Below the pieces are notes generated by a model. That model saw only the letters and a program-made list of their open reading frames with translations, searched no databases and was not told the origin of the DNA. A DNA stretch of 14,621 nucleotides. Origin: CADEED01 sp036274075. Lineage in GTDB: Bacteria > Pseudomonadota > Gammaproteobacteria > Steroidobacterales > Steroidobacteraceae. Location: assembly GCA_036274075.1 (NCBI GenBank), contig DASUGK010000133.1, positions 1 to 14,621 on the forward strand. Direction: 5' to 3'. Positions 1 through 6,628 of the stretch are shown piece by piece (within the stretch, counting starts at the first letter, position 1; each line of letters begins with the position of its first letter). Position numbers and translations under genes: made by a program.

Positions 1-205
1 GCGGCTCCGGCTCACGCAGCATTTCCGGCGTGATGTTGCCCTCGGCGATCTCGCGCAGCGCGACCACGGTGGGCTTGTCGTTCTCCCAGGGAACGGTGGG
101 CTCGGCGCCATTGGCAAGCCGGCGCGCACGCTGCGCGGCCAGCAGCACGAGCTGGAAAATGTTGTCGACGTTCGGGAGGCAGTCTTCGACGGTAATGCGG
201 GCCAT
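1..205 (-). CDS. rpoZ: RNA polymerase omega subunit, 5' part (runs off window)
   Basis: Omega subunit of RNA polymerase, which helps fold and assemble the beta' subunit. The minus strand from an ATG at 205 reads MARITVEDCLPNVDN followed by FQLVLLAAQRARRLANG, the classic N-terminus of RpoZ with the helix that contacts beta'. About 68 codons are present and no stop occurs before the window edge, so the C-terminal part is missing only because the window ends. A weak GAGAG Shine-Dalgarno-like sequence lies just upstream of the ATG. The gene follows gmk in the same direction after 129 bases, the gmk-rpoZ order common in gammaproteobacteria, where spoT usually comes next. The identification is firm. 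Confidence 0.95.
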   Translation of the reverse strand, partial: MARITVEDCLPNVDNIFQLVLLAAQRARRLANGAEPTVPWENDKPTVVALREIAEGNITPEMLREPEP

Positions 206-260
206 GAATCTCTCGGAAAACCAAGCTTGCGGGGGACGAAGTCTACTGGAAAAAGATGTG

Positions 261-290
261 GTTTTGCCGGGATTTGCCGGGATTTGCCGG
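261..290. repeat. Three tandem 10-bp units in the gmk-rpoZ gap
   Basis: On plus, the unit GATTTGCCGG occurs twice in a row (271-280 and 281-290), preceded by a one-mismatch copy GTTTTGCCGG (261-270). The period is exactly 10 bases, close to one helical turn. The array lies upstream of the rpoZ start, so it is either in the gmk-rpoZ intercistronic transcript or near a possible internal rpoZ promoter. A regulatory role is only a guess; slipped-strand duplication is the simple alternative. Confidence 0.85.
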
Positions 291-310
291 TCCCAAGGCG
301 TAAATCTGGC

Positions 311-331
311 GCGCCGGCGGCCTGCCGGCGC
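311..331 (-). other. GC-rich hairpin directly after gmk stop
   Basis: A perfect 8-bp inverted repeat, GCGCCGGC (311-318) and GCCGGCGC (324-331), flanks a 5-base loop. It starts three bases beyond the gmk stop codon. No T-run follows on the minus strand, so it is not a canonical intrinsic terminator. It could shield the gmk 3' end, attenuate read-through into rpoZ, or assist Rho-dependent ending; none of these is shown. Confidence 0.6.
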
Positions 332-334
332 CAC

Positions 335-961
335 TCAGGCCAGCAGTTCGCGAATCAGGCCTTTCAGTTCGGGCCGGCTGGCCTCGTAGCCTGGTCTCCC
401 CGAGAGGATCTCGAGGAGCTGCCCGACGGCGGTTTCCCAGTCGTCATTGACGATGACCCGGTCGAATTCCGCGTAATGCGACATGTCGGCGATCGAATCA
501 CGCAGCCGACGCGCGATGACTTCTTCGCTGTCGGTCTTGCGATCTCTCAGACGCTTTTCCAGCTCGGCCCGTGAGGGCGGCAGGATAAAAATGGAAATGC
601 AATCCGGCTGTGCCTTGCGCACTTGCTGCGCGCCCTGCCAGTCGATTTCCAGGATCACGTCGTGGCCGGCGTTGCGCAGCGCGTCGACCTGGGCTCGTCC
701 CGTGCCGTAGAAGTTGTCGAACACCTGGGCGTGCTCGAGAAAGGCGCCAGCCTTCTTCAAGCGGTCGAACTCTTCCACGGAAACGAAGTGATAGTGCTGG
801 CCGTCGATCTCGTGTGGCCGCGGCTTGCGTGTGCTGTGCGAGACCGACACCTTGAGGGCGGGGTTTCGCTTGAGCACTTCATTGACCAGGCTGGTCTTGC
901 CGGCGCCTGACGGTGCGGCGATCACGAACAAGCAGCCGCGTCGTTTGGAGCCTTGAGTCAT
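335..961 (-). CDS. gmk: Guanylate kinase
   Basis: Cytoplasmic enzyme transferring phosphate from ATP to GMP, giving GDP for nucleotide synthesis and (p)ppGpp metabolism. The 208-aa product matches the usual length (E. coli 207). A P-loop APSGAGKTS lies at residues 16-24. GMP-binding segments follow: SVSHSTRKPRPHE (39-51), HYHFV (56-60) and the lid region YGTGRAQ (85-91). Further conserved blocks are EIDWQGAQQVR (105-115) and MSHYAEFD (160-167). I chose the ATG at 961 because it gives MTQGSKRRGCLFVIAAPSG, matching the family N-terminus. The frame stays open 26 codons further, but that part is not family-like and lies in the divergent promoter region. rpoZ follows on the same strand. yicC, the usual neighbour on the other side, is displaced by two accessory genes. 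Confidence 0.97.
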   Translation of the reverse strand: MTQGSKRRGCLFVIAAPSGAGKTSLVNEVLKRNPALKVSVSHSTRKPRPHEIDGQHYHFVSVEEFDRLKKAGAFLEHAQVFDNFYGTGRAQVDALRNAGHDVILEIDWQGAQQVRKAQPDCISIFILPPSRAELEKRLRDRKTDSEEVIARRLRDSIADMSHYAEFDRVIVNDDWETAVGQLLEILSGRPGYEASRPELKGLIRELLA

Positions 962-963
962 GG

Positions 964-1020
964 CGCGGAAGTCTAGCGAGGCGTGACGCATGCCCCAAGG
1001 GGCCATATCCCACTTCCGCG
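964..1020. repeat. Nested inverted repeats in the gmk / oxidase divergent region
   Basis: CGCGGAAGT (964-972) is repeated in perfect inversion as ACTTCCGCG (1012-1020). Between them lies GCCCC-AA-GGGGC (992-1003), another short inverted repeat. This 101-bp region (962-1062) is the only non-coding DNA between the divergently read gmk and the FAD oxidase gene. The outer left arm overlaps the proposed gmk -10, so a regulator bound here could affect both genes. No known operator consensus is recognised. Confidence 0.5.
970..998 (-). promoter_or_regulatory. Candidate sigma70 promoter for gmk
   Basis: On minus, TTGGGG (998-993) and TAGACT (975-970) are separated by 17 bases, the preferred sigma70 spacing. 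The -10 matches four of six consensus positions and the -35 three of six. Transcription would start around 963-964, almost on the gmk ATG at 961, implying a leaderless or near-leaderless message. Predicted by eye only. Confidence 0.4.
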
Positions 1021-1062
1021 TGGTCCGGCTACAACCCATGCAGGCATTTCACGGGGTACGAC

Positions 1063-2409
1063 ATGCGCCTGGTCAATCAGAACTGGTGGTTCACGACGTT
1101 GCTGGTCTCCCAGCACAAGCACTGCCCGCCGCTCACCAAGGACATCAAGTGCGACGTGGTCATCGTCGGGGCGGGGTTTGCCGGTGTCTGCGCAGCGGCG
1201 CAATTCCTGCGCAAGGGCCTCAAGGTCGTGCTCATCGACAAGAACATCGTCGGTGGCAGTTCGTCGGGCCGCAGCGCCGGCTTCCTGACGCCCGACAGCG
1301 AACTCGAACTCCACCAGCTGAGTCGCCGCTATGGAAACAAGGCCGCGCGCGAGATCTGGGATGCGCCGGTGAGCGCCATCGAGGGCCTGGTCCGAAACAT
1401 CGAGAAGTACGACATCCAGTGCGGCCTGCTGAAGCAGGATTCGCTGTTCCTCGGCCTCGGCAAGGGTGGCTACGATGCGGCCAAGGCCGAGCTCGAATGC
1501 CGCGAGGAAGTCGGTTTCACCGACCAGAAGCTATACGACGAGGCGCAGCTCAAGAGCATCCTCGGCTCGCAGGGCTACACCGCGGGCATCCGTTACGGCG
1601 GGACCTACGGGATCAACCCGCTGCAATGCCTGCAGGGCTTCAAGGACGTGCTGCTCGACGACGGCATGCAGATCTTCGAGGCCACCGCGATGAAGCGCAT
1701 CGAGGGCCACACCGTCTACACGCACGCCGGCAGCATCACCGCGGACAACATCATCGTCGCGGTGGACAAGCTCGAGCCGCATATCAGTCCGCTGTCGGCC
1801 GAGTGCTTCCACGCGCAGACCTTCCTCAGCGTCACCGAACCGCTCACCGATCGCGAGCTGAAGATCCTGTTCCCCTCGGGCGAACAGATGCAGTGCTGGG
1901 ACTCGAAGCTGGTCTACACGTATTTCCGGCTGACCAAGGACAACCGCCTGCTGGTCGGCGGCGGCTCGGCGCTCACCACCTTCCTGAAGGACGCGTACAA
2001 CAACCCGGGAATCATCAAGCGCGTGATCGCCGACTTCTACGAACACTTCCCGCAGCTGCGCGACGTGTCGTTCATCCAGTTCTGGCCCGGCCAGATCGAC
2101 ACGACGCGCGACCTGCTGCCCACCATCGTGAAGCCGAAAGACCAGCCGCACATGCGGTTCATCTTCGGCTGCGTGGGTATTCCGTGGGCCGCGTTCACCG
2201 GCACGTTCGCGGCGCGCAACATCCTCGGCGACGCGGACGCGGAGTACGACAAGTACTTCAACTACTTCTCGAACGAGCGCGATTTCTGGCTGCCGAGCAG
2301 CCTCGGCAAGGTGATCGGCAAGCCGCTGCTGTTCTCGCTGTCGAACAGCTGGGCGAAGTTTCGCCAGGTCGACAAGCTGCGCGAGCGCGGGGCGGAGAAG
2401 GAGTTCTAG
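1063..2409 (+). CDS. FAD-dependent amine/amino-acid oxidoreductase (DAO family)
   Basis: The predicted 448-aa flavoprotein probably oxidises a C-N bond of an amine or amino acid; the substrate cannot be read from sequence. The Rossmann motif VVIVGAGFAG lies at residues 32-41 and the acidic end of strand 2 at D59 (VVLIDK). A second dinucleotide-contact block, GGSSSGRSAGF, is at 64-74. A FAD-interacting C-terminal region spans about 340-388, including WPGQIDTTRDLLPTI and GIPWAAFTG. Two tryptophans (8-9) before the Rossmann fold recall gamma-glutamylputrescine oxidase (PuuB)-like proteins. The ATG at 1063 is preceded by GGGG at 1053-1056. Longer in-frame starts would overlap gmk antisense and add unrelated sequence. 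It reads divergently from gmk and ends base-to-base against the next gene. No putrescine or amino-acid catabolic genes adjoin it, so it is an orphan here. Family confidence is high, substrate unknown. Confidence 0.85.
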   Translation: MRLVNQNWWFTTLLVSQHKHCPPLTKDIKCDVVIVGAGFAGVCAAAQFLRKGLKVVLIDKNIVGGSSSGRSAGFLTPDSELELHQLSRRYGNKAAREIWDAPVSAIEGLVRNIEKYDIQCGLLKQDSLFLGLGKGGYDAAKAELECREEVGFTDQKLYDEAQLKSILGSQGYTAGIRYGGTYGINPLQCLQGFKDVLLDDGMQIFEATAMKRIEGHTVYTHAGSITADNIIVAVDKLEPHISPLSAECFHAQTFLSVTEPLTDRELKILFPSGEQMQCWDSKLVYTYFRLTKDNRLLVGGGSALTTFLKDAYNNPGIIKRVIADFYEHFPQLRDVSFIQFWPGQIDTTRDLLPTIVKPKDQPHMRFIFGCVGIPWAAFTGTFAARNILGDADAEYDKYFNYFSNERDFWLPSSLGKVIGKPLLFSLSNSWAKFRQVDKLRERGAEKEF

Positions 2410-4197
2410 CTACTTCGCCTTCGCGGCCTCGAGCACCGGCAGCACTTCGGTGAACCGGTTCCTGGTGGCATCCGCGATCATGGCGTCGAGTCGCGCGGGA
2501 TCCGCGGGCAGTCTTGCGCCGCCATCCAACAATGCCTGGAAAGCGCCCGGAGAGTTCAGCTGTTCGATGGCGGTCCTTCCCTTCGAGTCAGCGGCGTTGG
2601 GGTCCGCGCCGGCATCCAGCAGCAGCTTTATCGCCTCCGCGCCGTCCTGGTAGAAAAGCGCGGTCTGGCCCCATTGGTCGCGAGCGTTGACGTCGGTGCC
2701 CGCCGCGATCAGCGGCCGCTTTTCCTTCATGAAATAGCGATCGAACAGCGCGGTGCGCCCGGATTTGTCGCGCGCATGGGGATCGGCGCCTCTCTTGAGC
2801 AGTGCGGTCGTGACGCCTTCGTGGTTCGAATTGAAAAGCGGCGTCTTGCCTTCGTTGTTGCGTATGTTGGGGTCCGCGCCGGCGTCGATGAGCAATTCCA
2901 CGACCCTCGCGGGATCGAAGGTGGCCGCGCCGGGCGCTTCGTCGTCCGGTGGCATGCTGCCCGCGGCCAGCCAGAGGAGCGAGCCGCCATCCTTCTCCTG
3001 GCGATTGACGTCGCGATAGTGCGGCAGCGCGAGTTCGACGATCCCGGGTTGGCCCGAGTCGACGCTCCACGAGATGAACATGCGGGCATCCGGGCCCTTT
3101 CGCAGCGCGCCCTTCGCGATCATGGCGCGCGTGAGCTCGACGTCACCGCAGCGCGCGGCCGCGGATATCGGGGGTTCTCCGCCTTCGTCCCCATCGACGA
3201 CGTTCACGGGTGCGCCGGCGCGGACGAACTCGAGGGCCAGGTCCGTCTTGCAGGCGTAAGCCAGGGCCTGCAGTCCCAGACCGGCGTCCCTCGAACGGAA
3301 ATTCCAGCGCTCGCCGCGCAGCTTTTGCATCGTCGAGGCGTCTCCGTTCACGAAGCTTTCGACCCCGGAAACCTTGTCGATGGCATCTTCGATCTCGGGG
3401 ACGATTGCAGGCAGTTGGAATTTCTTGTCTGTCCTGTCGGTGGCCGCGATGGAAATACCGAACCGGCCACCGTAGTCGTACACGAACTTGTGGCGATCCC
3501 CGATGCTCACCCGCGTGGTGCAGGAGGGCTGGTCGGTGAGTTCGTCATCGTAGTAGCCGTCGAGCGCGAAATAGTTCGCCCGGCGCAGCAGCTCGAACAG
3601 CGGCGCAAGAGTCGCCGGATCGACGTGCCACCGGTGCTGCCCGCGCACCACCACGTTCTGTCGCCCTGCGTAGTAGACCTCGCCATCGCCCCGCAACTCC
3701 ACGCGGTACGCCGGGCAACTCCCCATGCAGATGGTGCGACTCAGCGCGATGACGGTCGTTGCGGGATCCGGGTCGGCGGGAAAACTGCGATCAGCAGGAC
3801 CCGCGTAGTCCGTGGTCTGGCCCTCGAGGATGAACTCGAGCCGCGCGGGCATGGCACGCCCTTCGCTGACGAAAGGCTTGAAGCGCAACGAACGCACGAT
3901 ACGCATGGCCTGGTCGCGCCGGGCGCGCGAGCCTTCCTTCAATCGCGCCGCCGTGACGGCGCCTTGCTCGTCGACCCCGAGTTCGAACGTCCAGCTGGCG
4001 TACTCCTGGTGATCCCGGGAAATATCCCGCCACGGCAAGGGGACCTTGGGAATCGGCTTGATCACGTGCGCGAGGATTTCGTCCTGGTCCGCGATGGAGA
4101 TCGGCTGAGCCTGGGCAGCAGCCCACGCCGGGGCCAGGACGAGACACATCGCAATGGCTTGCCAGCCCCGCACGGACGCGTGCGTGCGGCGCTTCAT
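2410..4197 (-). CDS. Exported protein: TonB-C-like + DUF6438-like + ankyrin repeats
   Basis: A 595-aa protein with an N-terminal Sec signal: basic start MKRR, hydrophobic stretch about 13-26, then an AQA-type cleavage site near 28-31. Residues about 66-127 resemble the C-terminal domain of TonB-family proteins (VDEQGAVTAARLKEGS, then RIVRSLRFKPF). Residues about 146-245 look like DUF6438, with SRTICMGSCPAYRVEL, DGEVYYAG and a final tyrosine/aspartate-rich part. From about 305 to 560 there are ankyrin-type repeats with AGADPNIRNNEGKTPLF, RGADPHARDKSGRTALF and AGADPNAADSKGRTAIE. A 17-base stretch is identical in two repeats (2597-2613 and 2867-2883). The ATG at 4197 overlaps the yicC stop in an ATGA, suggesting translational coupling. 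Predicted location is periplasm or cell surface. Function is unknown; ankyrins suggest a binding partner, and no enzyme active site is visible. Confidence 0.8.
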   Translation of the reverse strand: MKRRTHASVRGWQAIAMCLVLAPAWAAAQAQPISIADQDEILAHVIKPIPKVPLPWRDISRDHQEYASWTFELGVDEQGAVTAARLKEGSRARRDQAMRIVRSLRFKPFVSEGRAMPARLEFILEGQTTDYAGPADRSFPADPDPATTVIALSRTICMGSCPAYRVELRGDGEVYYAGRQNVVVRGQHRWHVDPATLAPLFELLRRANYFALDGYYDDELTDQPSCTTRVSIGDRHKFVYDYGGRFGISIAATDRTDKKFQLPAIVPEIEDAIDKVSGVESFVNGDASTMQKLRGERWNFRSRDAGLGLQALAYACKTDLALEFVRAGAPVNVVDGDEGGEPPISAAARCGDVELTRAMIAKGALRKGPDARMFISWSVDSGQPGIVELALPHYRDVNRQEKDGGSLLWLAAGSMPPDDEAPGAATFDPARVVELLIDAGADPNIRNNEGKTPLFNSNHEGVTTALLKRGADPHARDKSGRTALFDRYFMKEKRPLIAAGTDVNARDQWGQTALFYQDGAEAIKLLLDAGADPNAADSKGRTAIEQLNSPGAFQALLDGGARLPADPARLDAMIADATRNRFTEVLPVLEAAKAK

Positions 4198-5057
4198 TCG
4201 ACGTTCTGCACCTGTTCGCGCATCTGCTCGATCAGCACCTTCATGTCGACGCTGATGCGCGTGGTGTCCAGGTCCTGTGACTTCGAAGCCAGCGTGTTGG
4301 CCTCGCGATTGAGCTCCTGCATCAGGAAGTCGAGGCGCCGGCCCGCGGCCTCGCCGCTGCCCATGATCCGGCGTGTTTCCTCGATGTGGCCGGTGAGCCG
4401 GTCCAGCTCCTCGGCGACGTCGAGCCGCTGCAGCTGCATGACCACTTCCTGCTCGATGCGCTCGCGGTCGACCACGGCGAGCAGCTCCGCCACGCGTTCA
4501 TTGAGTCGCGTACGCACGCGCGCCTGGATCTCGGGCAACCGGGTGCGCACCTGGCCGACCAGGCCGCCGAGCCCGGCGCAACGCTGTTCGATGAGCTCTC
4601 CCAGCCGCTTGCCCTCGCGCAGGCGCATGGCGCCGAGCTCGTCGAGGGTCTGCTGGAACAGCGACTTTCCCGCGACTAACAAGGCCTCGGTGTCCGGCGA
4701 GGCGGTCTCGACCACGCCCGGCCAGCGCAGAACCTCCACGGCGTCGACCGCGGCGCCGGGGATTTCCCGCAGGACCTGTCCGACGGCGGCCGCGACCCGG
4801 CCGAGCGCCGTGGCGTCGACGCGCAGCTCACGCTCCCCGCCCTGCGTGCCCCGCAGGTGCATGGTGCAGTCAACCTTGCCGCGCTTCAGGTGCTTTGCCA
4901 GCAGTTGACGTAAGTCGGATTCCAGCGGCCGCAGTTCCTCGGGTAGCCGGAACCCAGGCTCGAGGTAGCGGTGGTTCACGCTGCGAAGCTCGCAGGTCAG
5001 GGTTCCCCAGCTGCCGGCAAGCTCGCGCCGTGCGAATCCCGTCATGCTTGCGATCAT
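4194..5057 (-). CDS. yicC: YicC-family endoribonuclease
   Basis: Member of the YicC/YloC family (N-terminal YicC domain plus C-terminal DUF1732), cytoplasmic RNA-cleaving proteins linked in E. coli to decay of the small RNA RyhB. Starting at ATG 5057 the protein is 287 aa, exactly the E. coli length, and begins MIASMTGFARRELAG, matching E. coli MIRSMTAYARRE. Conserved blocks are SVNHRYLEPGFRLPEEL (26-42), KRGKVDCT (58-65), EQEVVMQ (202-208), and the signature C-terminus with RRLDFLMQELNREANTLASK (240-259). An upstream in-frame extension to 5126 is not family-like. Its stop overlaps the start of the ankyrin gene by four bases. Upstream, 78 bases separate it from the divergent phosphatase gene. 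I see no convincing promoter there. Confidence 0.95.
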   Translation of the reverse strand: MIASMTGFARRELAGSWGTLTCELRSVNHRYLEPGFRLPEELRPLESDLRQLLAKHLKRGKVDCTMHLRGTQGGERELRVDATALGRVAAAVGQVLREIPGAAVDAVEVLRWPGVVETASPDTEALLVAGKSLFQQTLDELGAMRLREGKRLGELIEQRCAGLGGLVGQVRTRLPEIQARVRTRLNERVAELLAVVDRERIEQEVVMQLQRLDVAEELDRLTGHIEETRRIMGSGEAAGRRLDFLMQELNREANTLASKSQDLDTTRISVDMKVLIEQMREQVQNVE

Positions 5058-5135
5058 GGGGTGTTGTGAAACTCTTCTGCCAAACGCGGGGTGCGGTAAA
5101 GTGCGCGGCAGTTTATCAGACCCCACCCGCCTGCC

Positions 5136-5885
5136 TTGCGCATCGAATACGCCGAAGTCAGCCTGCTAGGCAATCGCACCGACAATCAGGATCGCGTCTC
5201 GGTCGCGGTCTCGGAGCATTCGGCGCTGCTCGTCGTCATCGACGGCATGGGCGGCCATTCCGATGGCGCGAAGGCCGCCGAAACGGCCATCAAGACTTTG
5301 CAGGAGCAGTTCTGGCACACGCCACAACCGATCCTCGATCCGCTCGGCTTCCTGCACCTGTCACTGGGGCGCGCGCACGAGGAAGTCGCGAAGCTCGGCG
5401 CCAACCTGCCCCTGGAACTGCGGCCGCGCGCCACCTGCGCCATCTGCCTGGTGCAGAACGGCAGCGCGTTCTGGGCGCACATCGGTGACAGCCGGGTCTA
5501 TCTTCTGCGTCGTGGAAAAGTCTTCAAACGCACGCGCGACCACAGCCACGTCGAATTCCTGTTGCGCGAAGGCGTCATCACGGCCGACCAGGCGATGACC
5601 CACCCGATGCGCAATTTCGTCGAGTGCTGCCTCGGCGGCGAGCCTTTCCTGCCGGAGATGACGGTCGGGCTGCGCGAGCCGCTGGAAGCGAACGACGTGC
5701 TGCTGGTGTGCTCGGATGGCCTGTGGGGCGGCCTCGAGGACGCCGACATCGCGGGCGCGTTTCCGCTGGCGCGCGCACCGATCCGCGACGAGCTGCAGCG
5801 GCTCGCCGAGCGCTCCGTGAGCGTGGTCGGCGCCGGCAGCGACAACACCTCCGCCGCCGTGGTGCGCTGGATAGGAAACGCCTGA
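5136..5885 (+). CDS. PP2C-type serine/threonine phosphatase
   Basis: A 249-aa single-domain PPM/PP2C phosphatase, a metal-dependent enzyme removing phosphate from Ser/Thr. The family motifs occur in order: RTDNQDR (14-20), VVIDGMGGHSDG (33-44, metal ligand D36), RATCAI (98-103), AHIGDSRVYLLRRG (114-127), DHSHVEFLLREG (135-146), HPMRN (156-160), VCSDGLWGGL (191-200, metal ligand D194) and GSDNTSAAVV (234-243, D236). It starts at TTG 5136: the frame is closed upstream by TAA at 5097 and has no ATG or GTG before the NQD motif. A weak TTCTGC-16 bp-TAAAGT promoter may lie at 5075-5102. It is first in the operon; its TGA shares one base with the rph ATG. No kinase lies in the window, so the substrate is unknown. 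Confidence 0.92.
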   Translation: MRIEYAEVSLLGNRTDNQDRVSVAVSEHSALLVVIDGMGGHSDGAKAAETAIKTLQEQFWHTPQPILDPLGFLHLSLGRAHEEVAKLGANLPLELRPRATCAICLVQNGSAFWAHIGDSRVYLLRRGKVFKRTRDHSHVEFLLREGVITADQAMTHPMRNFVECCLGGEPFLPEMTVGLREPLEANDVLLVCSDGLWGGLEDADIAGAFPLARAPIRDELQRLAERSVSVVGAGSDNTSAAVVRWIGNA

Positions 5886-6610
5886 TGAATGCCCGGCCGA
5901 GCGGTCGCGCACCAGACGAGTTGCGCGCCGTGCGCTTCACGCGTCAGTTCACGCGCCATGCCGAGGGTTCGGTGCTGGTGGAGTTCGGCAACACGCGCGT
6001 GTTGTGCACCGCCAGCGTGGAAGAGGGCGTGCCCGGCTTCCTGCGCGGCAAGAACCAGGGCTGGGTCACGGCCGAGTACGGCATGTTGCCGCGCGCCACC
6101 CACACCCGCACCGCGCGCGAGGCCGCCAAGGGCAAGCAGACCGGGCGCACGCAGGAAATCCAGCGGCTCATCGGCCGCTCGCTGCGCGCCATCACCGATC
6201 TCACGGCACTCGGCGAACGCACGGTCACGCTCGACTGCGACGTGTTGCAGGCCGACGGCGGCACGCGCACCGCGGCCATTACCGGGGCCTACGTCGCGCT
6301 GGCGGACGCATGCGATGCGCTGGTCGCGAAGCGCCTGCTGGCGGTGCCGCCGCTTCACGGTCAGGTGGCCGCGATCTCGGTGGGCATCTGCAACGGCATC
6401 CCGGTGCTCGATCTCGACTACGCCGAGGATTCCGGCGCCGAGACCGACATGAACGTGGTCATGAACAATGGCGGCGGCTTCATCGAAGTGCAGGGCACGG
6501 CCGAAGGCCACGCCTTCCGCCGACACGAGCTCGATGCGCTGTTGAATCTCGCCGCGAGCGGCATCGCACGCCTGTTCCAGATGCAGGCCGAGGTGCGCGC
6601 GGCCCACTGA
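5885..6610 (+). CDS. rph: Ribonuclease PH
   Basis: Phosphate-dependent 3'-to-5' exoribonuclease that trims the 3' ends of tRNA precursors and other RNAs, acting as a cytoplasmic hexamer. The 241-aa product has normal family length. It contains the substrate and phosphate-site blocks VEFGNTRVLCTASVE (32-46), GWVTAEYGMLPRATHTR (59-75), TGRTQEIQRLIGRSLR (86-101) and LQADGGTRTAAITGAYVAL (121-139, R128 in GGTRT). The acidic metal cluster DLDYAEDSGAETDMN lies at 176-190. The ATG at 5885 shares its A with the phosphatase stop (TGATG), implying translational coupling. The full C-terminus is present, unlike the frameshifted K-12 gene. rdgB follows after 18 bases. Confidence 0.97.
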   Translation: MNARPSGRAPDELRAVRFTRQFTRHAEGSVLVEFGNTRVLCTASVEEGVPGFLRGKNQGWVTAEYGMLPRATHTRTAREAAKGKQTGRTQEIQRLIGRSLRAITDLTALGERTVTLDCDVLQADGGTRTAAITGAYVALADACDALVAKRLLAVPPLHGQVAAISVGICNGIPVLDLDYAEDSGAETDMNVVMNNGGGFIEVQGTAEGHAFRRHELDALLNLAASGIARLFQMQAEVRAAH

Positions 6611-6628
6611 GCCGTCGCCGCACGTCCC

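Noticed and set aside
240..268. A promoter for rpoZ using TAGACT (245-240, minus)
   Set aside because: The -10 resembles the one before gmk, but the hexamer 17 bases upstream (GGCAAA) is a poor -35. Transcription from gmk is sufficient to explain expression.
913..1062. A longer N-terminus for the flavin oxidase starting inside gmk
   Set aside because: It would lie antisense to the conserved gmk N-terminus and add 50 residues unlike the family. The ATG at 1063 has a ribosome-binding sequence and fits the family start.
990..2453. A 487-codon plus-strand frame overlapping the flavin oxidase
   Set aside because: The other frame has the Rossmann motif and family C-terminus; this one is arginine/proline-rich with no domain.
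2518..3285. The repeated sequence in the ankyrin region as a DNA repeat or CRISPR-like array
   Set aside because: The periodicity follows the protein repeats of about 33 residues (AGADPN units) and is not a regular spacer-repeat structure.
2674..4908. A 744-codon plus-strand open frame opposite the ankyrin gene and yicC
   Set aside because: It is antisense to two genes with clear family matches, has arginine/alanine/serine-rich shadow composition, and shows no recognisable domain. Long false frames are expected at this G+C content.
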